Assembly: GCA_021810575.1 (NCBI GenBank)
Contig: JAJZIN010000009.1
Span: 1 to 36,796 of the forward strand
DNA length: 36,796 bases
DNA from: Thermoplasmata archaeon
GTDB taxonomy: Archaea; Thermoplasmatota; Thermoplasmata; Thermoplasmatales; Thermoplasmataceae
Direction of reading: 5' to 3'
Within the stretch, counting starts at the first letter, position 1. Each line of letters opens with the position of its first letter. The notes beneath the pieces are model-generated. The model saw only the letters and a list, made by a program, of their open reading frames with translations. It did no database searches and was not told where the DNA came from. Shown piece by piece: positions 34,653 through 36,796 of this stretch. The translations under genes were made by a program, and so were the position numbers.

Positions 34653-35471
34653 TTACAAAGCCAATTTCTCAAGGCGTGGAAATTTTCCAGGAAAAGCGTC
34701 TATAATAGATTTGAAAAGTGTAGGTTCATCCTTGAAATTACAAAGTGACCTATCGATCCTTGTAAATTTACCTGCATTCCTATACTGTTCTGGAATTTTG
34801 ATCCTGATGGCTGACCAATCGTAGTTCGTAAATTCCCTGCCGTTAAAACCATCAAATTTATTGAATTCTTCAAAGATGTCCTCAATTGGAATCTCAATAA
34901 ACATTGGGTCCGGCAGGGCTATGGCATAAATTAAAGAGGTATTAATCCCGGTGCTGTTCAGCTTGAGTAATGTCTTTACCTGGTGACTGTTTATTTCGTT
35001 CTTGTAATCAACAATCGGGCCGTATTGACTCTTTATCTCACTCACTATTAGTTTATGGTCATGGATTCTTAAAAGTTCCAATCCGTTTGAAGAAACAATG
35101 TTGGATATGGCCAACATCAGGATTTTCTTATTAAACATATTACCCATATCGCTTGAAGAAAAGGCTTTCTTTAACACCTCTAAGTAACCTTGACCAGCGA
35201 AATTATCTTTACTTCTAATGATTTCCATAACACGCTTTTTCAACGGTTCAACCTCTATATCAAGAATCCCTACCAACGATTCCAATTGCTTAAAGTCTTC
35301 ATCTGCCAGTTCAGTAAACCATTCAAATACATGGGAATGAGCATGGTACACTGTAAAAGTTCCATCGATACTGAGATGCTTTCCTATCAAGTTCTCAATG
35401 TAGAACCCGAATGGTTGCCTGAATCTTTGCTTCATGGTGGTATCCATATTCAATCTAAGAATAATCATCAT
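34653..35471 (-). CDS. Hypothetical protein, 272 aa, possible PD-(D/E)XK nuclease-like core
   Basis: I do not recognise a family by overall sequence. The N-terminal third (from about M9, possibly the true start) is aromatic and mixed alpha/beta; a helical part spans about 55-125. Then comes LELLRIHDHKLIVSEIKSQYG (D138, E145, K147), the pattern of the PD-(D/E)XK nuclease core: an Asp, a hydrophobic strand, then E-x-K. Without a structure prediction this is a hint only. A nuclease next to a PIN-domain pair would fit a defence or selfish-element setting. It has a candidate terminator downstream and its own upstream region; no operon with the PIN gene is forced (140-nt gap). Confidence 0.6.
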   Translation of the reverse strand: MMIILRLNMDTTMKQRFRQPFGFYIENLIGKHLSIDGTFTVYHAHSHVFEWFTELADEDFKQLESLVGILDIEVEPLKKRVMEIIRSKDNFAGQGYLEVLKKAFSSSDMGNMFNKKILMLAISNIVSSNGLELLRIHDHKLIVSEIKSQYGPIVDYKNEINSHQVKTLLKLNSTGINTSLIYAIALPDPMFIEIPIEDIFEEFNKFDGFNGREFTNYDWSAIRIKIPEQYRNAGKFTRIDRSLCNFKDEPTLFKSIIDAFPGKFPRLEKLAL

Positions 35472-35611
35472 GTGAGATAAATCTTATGGCATTGAATTTA
35501 GCGTTCCGATAATTATGCTTAAAACGGGTTCATAACATTAACCTTTAACATTGCCATAACAAGATTCATCTGCTAAAAACAAGGCCCATTATAAACTACT
35601 TAAATGGCTTT

Positions 35612-36097
35612 TTAGATTCCTATTATTCTTTTGCCAATGTTCTCAATATATTTGGTTATCTTCTTTGAAGTTATAATGTGGTAGTCTACTGTGTAAAATT
35701 TCCTTGCATCCTGATCCGCACAAAAGAATGCCAGAATGAGCCTGTCCGACCTTTGCACGAATGAATCTCTTATTTTCATGAGATTATCAAAATGCGTCTG
35801 CCAGTCGTTTCCAGCGTTGTCAAGACCGAAAACTACTATCTTCTTTTCAGTTATCAACCCACTAATATCCATCATTTTGATTGTAACGGAATCCCATGTA
35901 ATCGAATTGGTATAAGGAAAATTAAGTACACGGTTTAAAACCTCTCCCATGGCGTATTTACTCACTCTATACACATCGTTATACCAGTTATCTCTTTTAA
36001 TTTTGACCCTGACGGCTTCGTGAATATCCCTATTGTCTGGAATCAGGTAGTTTAGAAGGAAGTTGGCATCAACATGATAAATGACAGTATCTGACAT
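35612..36097 (-). CDS. PIN-domain protein, candidate toxin of a toxin-antitoxin pair
   Basis: 161 residues. The PIN acidic residues are all present: D10 in VDANFLL, E52 in YAMGEVLNR, D118 in SDRLILAFF, D138 in YTVDYHII. PIN domains are RNases, often VapC-type toxins. The chain is somewhat longer than a usual VapC (about 130-140) because of an extended middle part (60-115). It starts 14 nt after the partner gene, the normal toxin-second order. The target RNA cannot be told. Confidence 0.8.
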   Translation of the reverse strand: MSDTVIYHVDANFLLNYLIPDNRDIHEAVRVKIKRDNWYNDVYRVSKYAMGEVLNRVLNFPYTNSITWDSVTIKMMDISGLITEKKIVVFGLDNAGNDWQTHFDNLMKIRDSFVQRSDRLILAFFCADQDARKFYTVDYHIITSKKITKYIENIGKRIIGI

Positions 36098-36111
36098 GAT
36101 AATAATACTGC

Positions 36112-36612
36112 TTACAGCATGCCCAATCTCTTAATATCTTCATAAACAGAATCAACATAATCTGCTGCCTTATTCTCAGACCTGAGAACATCAACCTTAA
36201 ATTCCTTAGTCCTTGCAACTGCTTTATCTGTGTTGTACGACTCTGAGAACATAACGATTGTAGATGCAATTTCCAGCCAGGTGTTATCTTTTTCAGAAAG
36301 GATATTTGCTAGTTTTTTAGATTCTTCTGACATCGGTTCATCTGACTCAGAATAAGAGTCTGTATTTAAACTGTAATACTCTTTAGCCAGCTCCTTTGAA
36401 TATGGCCCTCTGAGATATAGGGAGTATGGATATTGAAACTCCTTTGTTTTCTTTTCGATCAGGAATACAATTTTTTGAATCCTTAACCTGTTGTCAAAGT
36501 TTCTATTGAATCTGATTACGTTTTCTTCAGATTGATCGACAGAATCAGAAATGTCCTCTTTAGAAATACCAATAATCCTCATCAGCTCAGATAATTTTCC
36601 TGTCAACTTCAT
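36112..36612 (-). CDS. Panacea/SocA-like (DUF4065-like) protein, candidate antitoxin
   Basis: 166 residues. The segment FDNRLRIQKIVFLIEK, then FQYPYSLYLRGPYSKELAKEYY (about 39-80), matches the RlQKlvyLlq ... f.y.GPYS.eL pattern of archaeal proteins related to the Panacea/SocA (DUF4065) antitoxin domain. The C-terminal half (95-166) is helical and charged. Panacea domains are known to neutralise many unrelated toxins, so pairing with a PIN toxin is reasonable. It is the first gene of the pair; a purine-rich GGGGG directly before the ATG may be a weak ribosome-binding site. The family call is from memory. Confidence 0.65.
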   Translation of the reverse strand: MKLTGKLSELMRIIGISKEDISDSVDQSEENVIRFNRNFDNRLRIQKIVFLIEKKTKEFQYPYSLYLRGPYSKELAKEYYSLNTDSYSESDEPMSEESKKLANILSEKDNTWLEIASTIVMFSESYNTDKAVARTKEFKVDVLRSENKAADYVDSVYEDIKRLGML

Positions 36613-36701
36613 CCCCCATTTTTCATTTTACACATTATTCGTAAATAGATATAGTTTGCTTTTTTCATCAGAGGATTTCTAACAACCTCTCATTAAACAC
36701 C

Positions 36702-36732
36702 GTAACATTTATTCATGAAACACGCATGTTAC
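36702..36732 (+). promoter_or_regulatory. Inverted repeat in front of the gene at 36736 (possible operator)
   Basis: GTAACAT (36702-36708) and ATGTTAC (36726-36732) form a 7-bp inverted repeat with a 17-nt spacer that ends 3 nt before the ATG at 36736. The place suits autoregulation; it lies in the divergent region with the Panacea-like/PIN pair. Confidence 0.4.
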
Positions 36733-36735
36733 AGT

Positions 36736-36796
36736 ATGAGTGACCTCTTCGATGAAGTTCTCAGGGAAAAATACAGACAGTATTTTGTAAATGATC
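36736..36796 (+). CDS. Start of an unknown gene, cut by the window end
   Basis: An ATG at 36736 opens a frame that stays open to the edge (20 codons), beginning MSDLFDEVLREKYRQYFV. It diverges from the Panacea-like gene and has an inverted repeat just upstream. Too short to identify; I assign no function. Confidence 0.45.
   Translation, partial: MSDLFDEVLREKYRQYFVND

Noticed and set aside
1..36796. CRISPR array
   Set aside because: No regularly spaced direct repeats of 24-40 nt were seen in any gap.

Overview
The window comes from an archaeon that looks like a member of the Thermoplasmatales (Thermoplasma, Ferroplasma or Cuniculiplasma type). Three things point there. The glucose 1-dehydrogenase closely follows the Thermoplasma enzyme as I remember it. 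The surface protein carries repeated FTETGLPSG modules typical of these thermoacidophiles. Many genes have an AT-rich TATA-like box about 20-28 nt before the start codon, as expected for leaderless mRNAs. This assignment comes from recognition, not from a search.

Left part (1-14.6 kb) is mostly core metabolism: the tail of a GNAT acetyltransferase, a hydantoinase/oxoprolinase pair (hyuA-hyuB), homoserine kinase overlapping a Cys/Met-type PLP enzyme, tRNA-Gln(CTG), an SDR-like protein, a methyltransferase, a LigB-type dioxygenase, GTP cyclohydrolase II, glucose dehydrogenase, FolD, NAD synthetase and a CPA1 antiporter.

The middle part (14.6-30 kb) has a tightly coupled four-gene operon with two different secretion/pilus ATPases and two T2SSF/TadC-like membrane proteins. 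It is followed by tRNA-Ala(GGC), an ABC-2 exporter, a small TusA-like protein, the trehalose genes treY-treZ, an M24 peptidase, an orphan HExxH protein and an APC permease.

The right part (30-36.8 kb) differs in character: gene-poor gaps, a degraded coding remnant, a large membrane-anchored surface protein with a DUF3494 (ice-binding-like) domain, a mobile-element P-loop ATPase broken by two frameshifts and one stop codon, a possible PD-(D/E)XK-type protein, and a PIN-domain gene paired with a Panacea/SocA-like partner (candidate toxin-antitoxin module). I read it as an accessory island containing the decaying remains of a plasmid, virus or integrated element.

The best candidates for something undescribed are the dual-ATPase secretion operon, the DUF3494 surface protein in a thermoacidophile lineage, and the PIN/Panacea-like pair.
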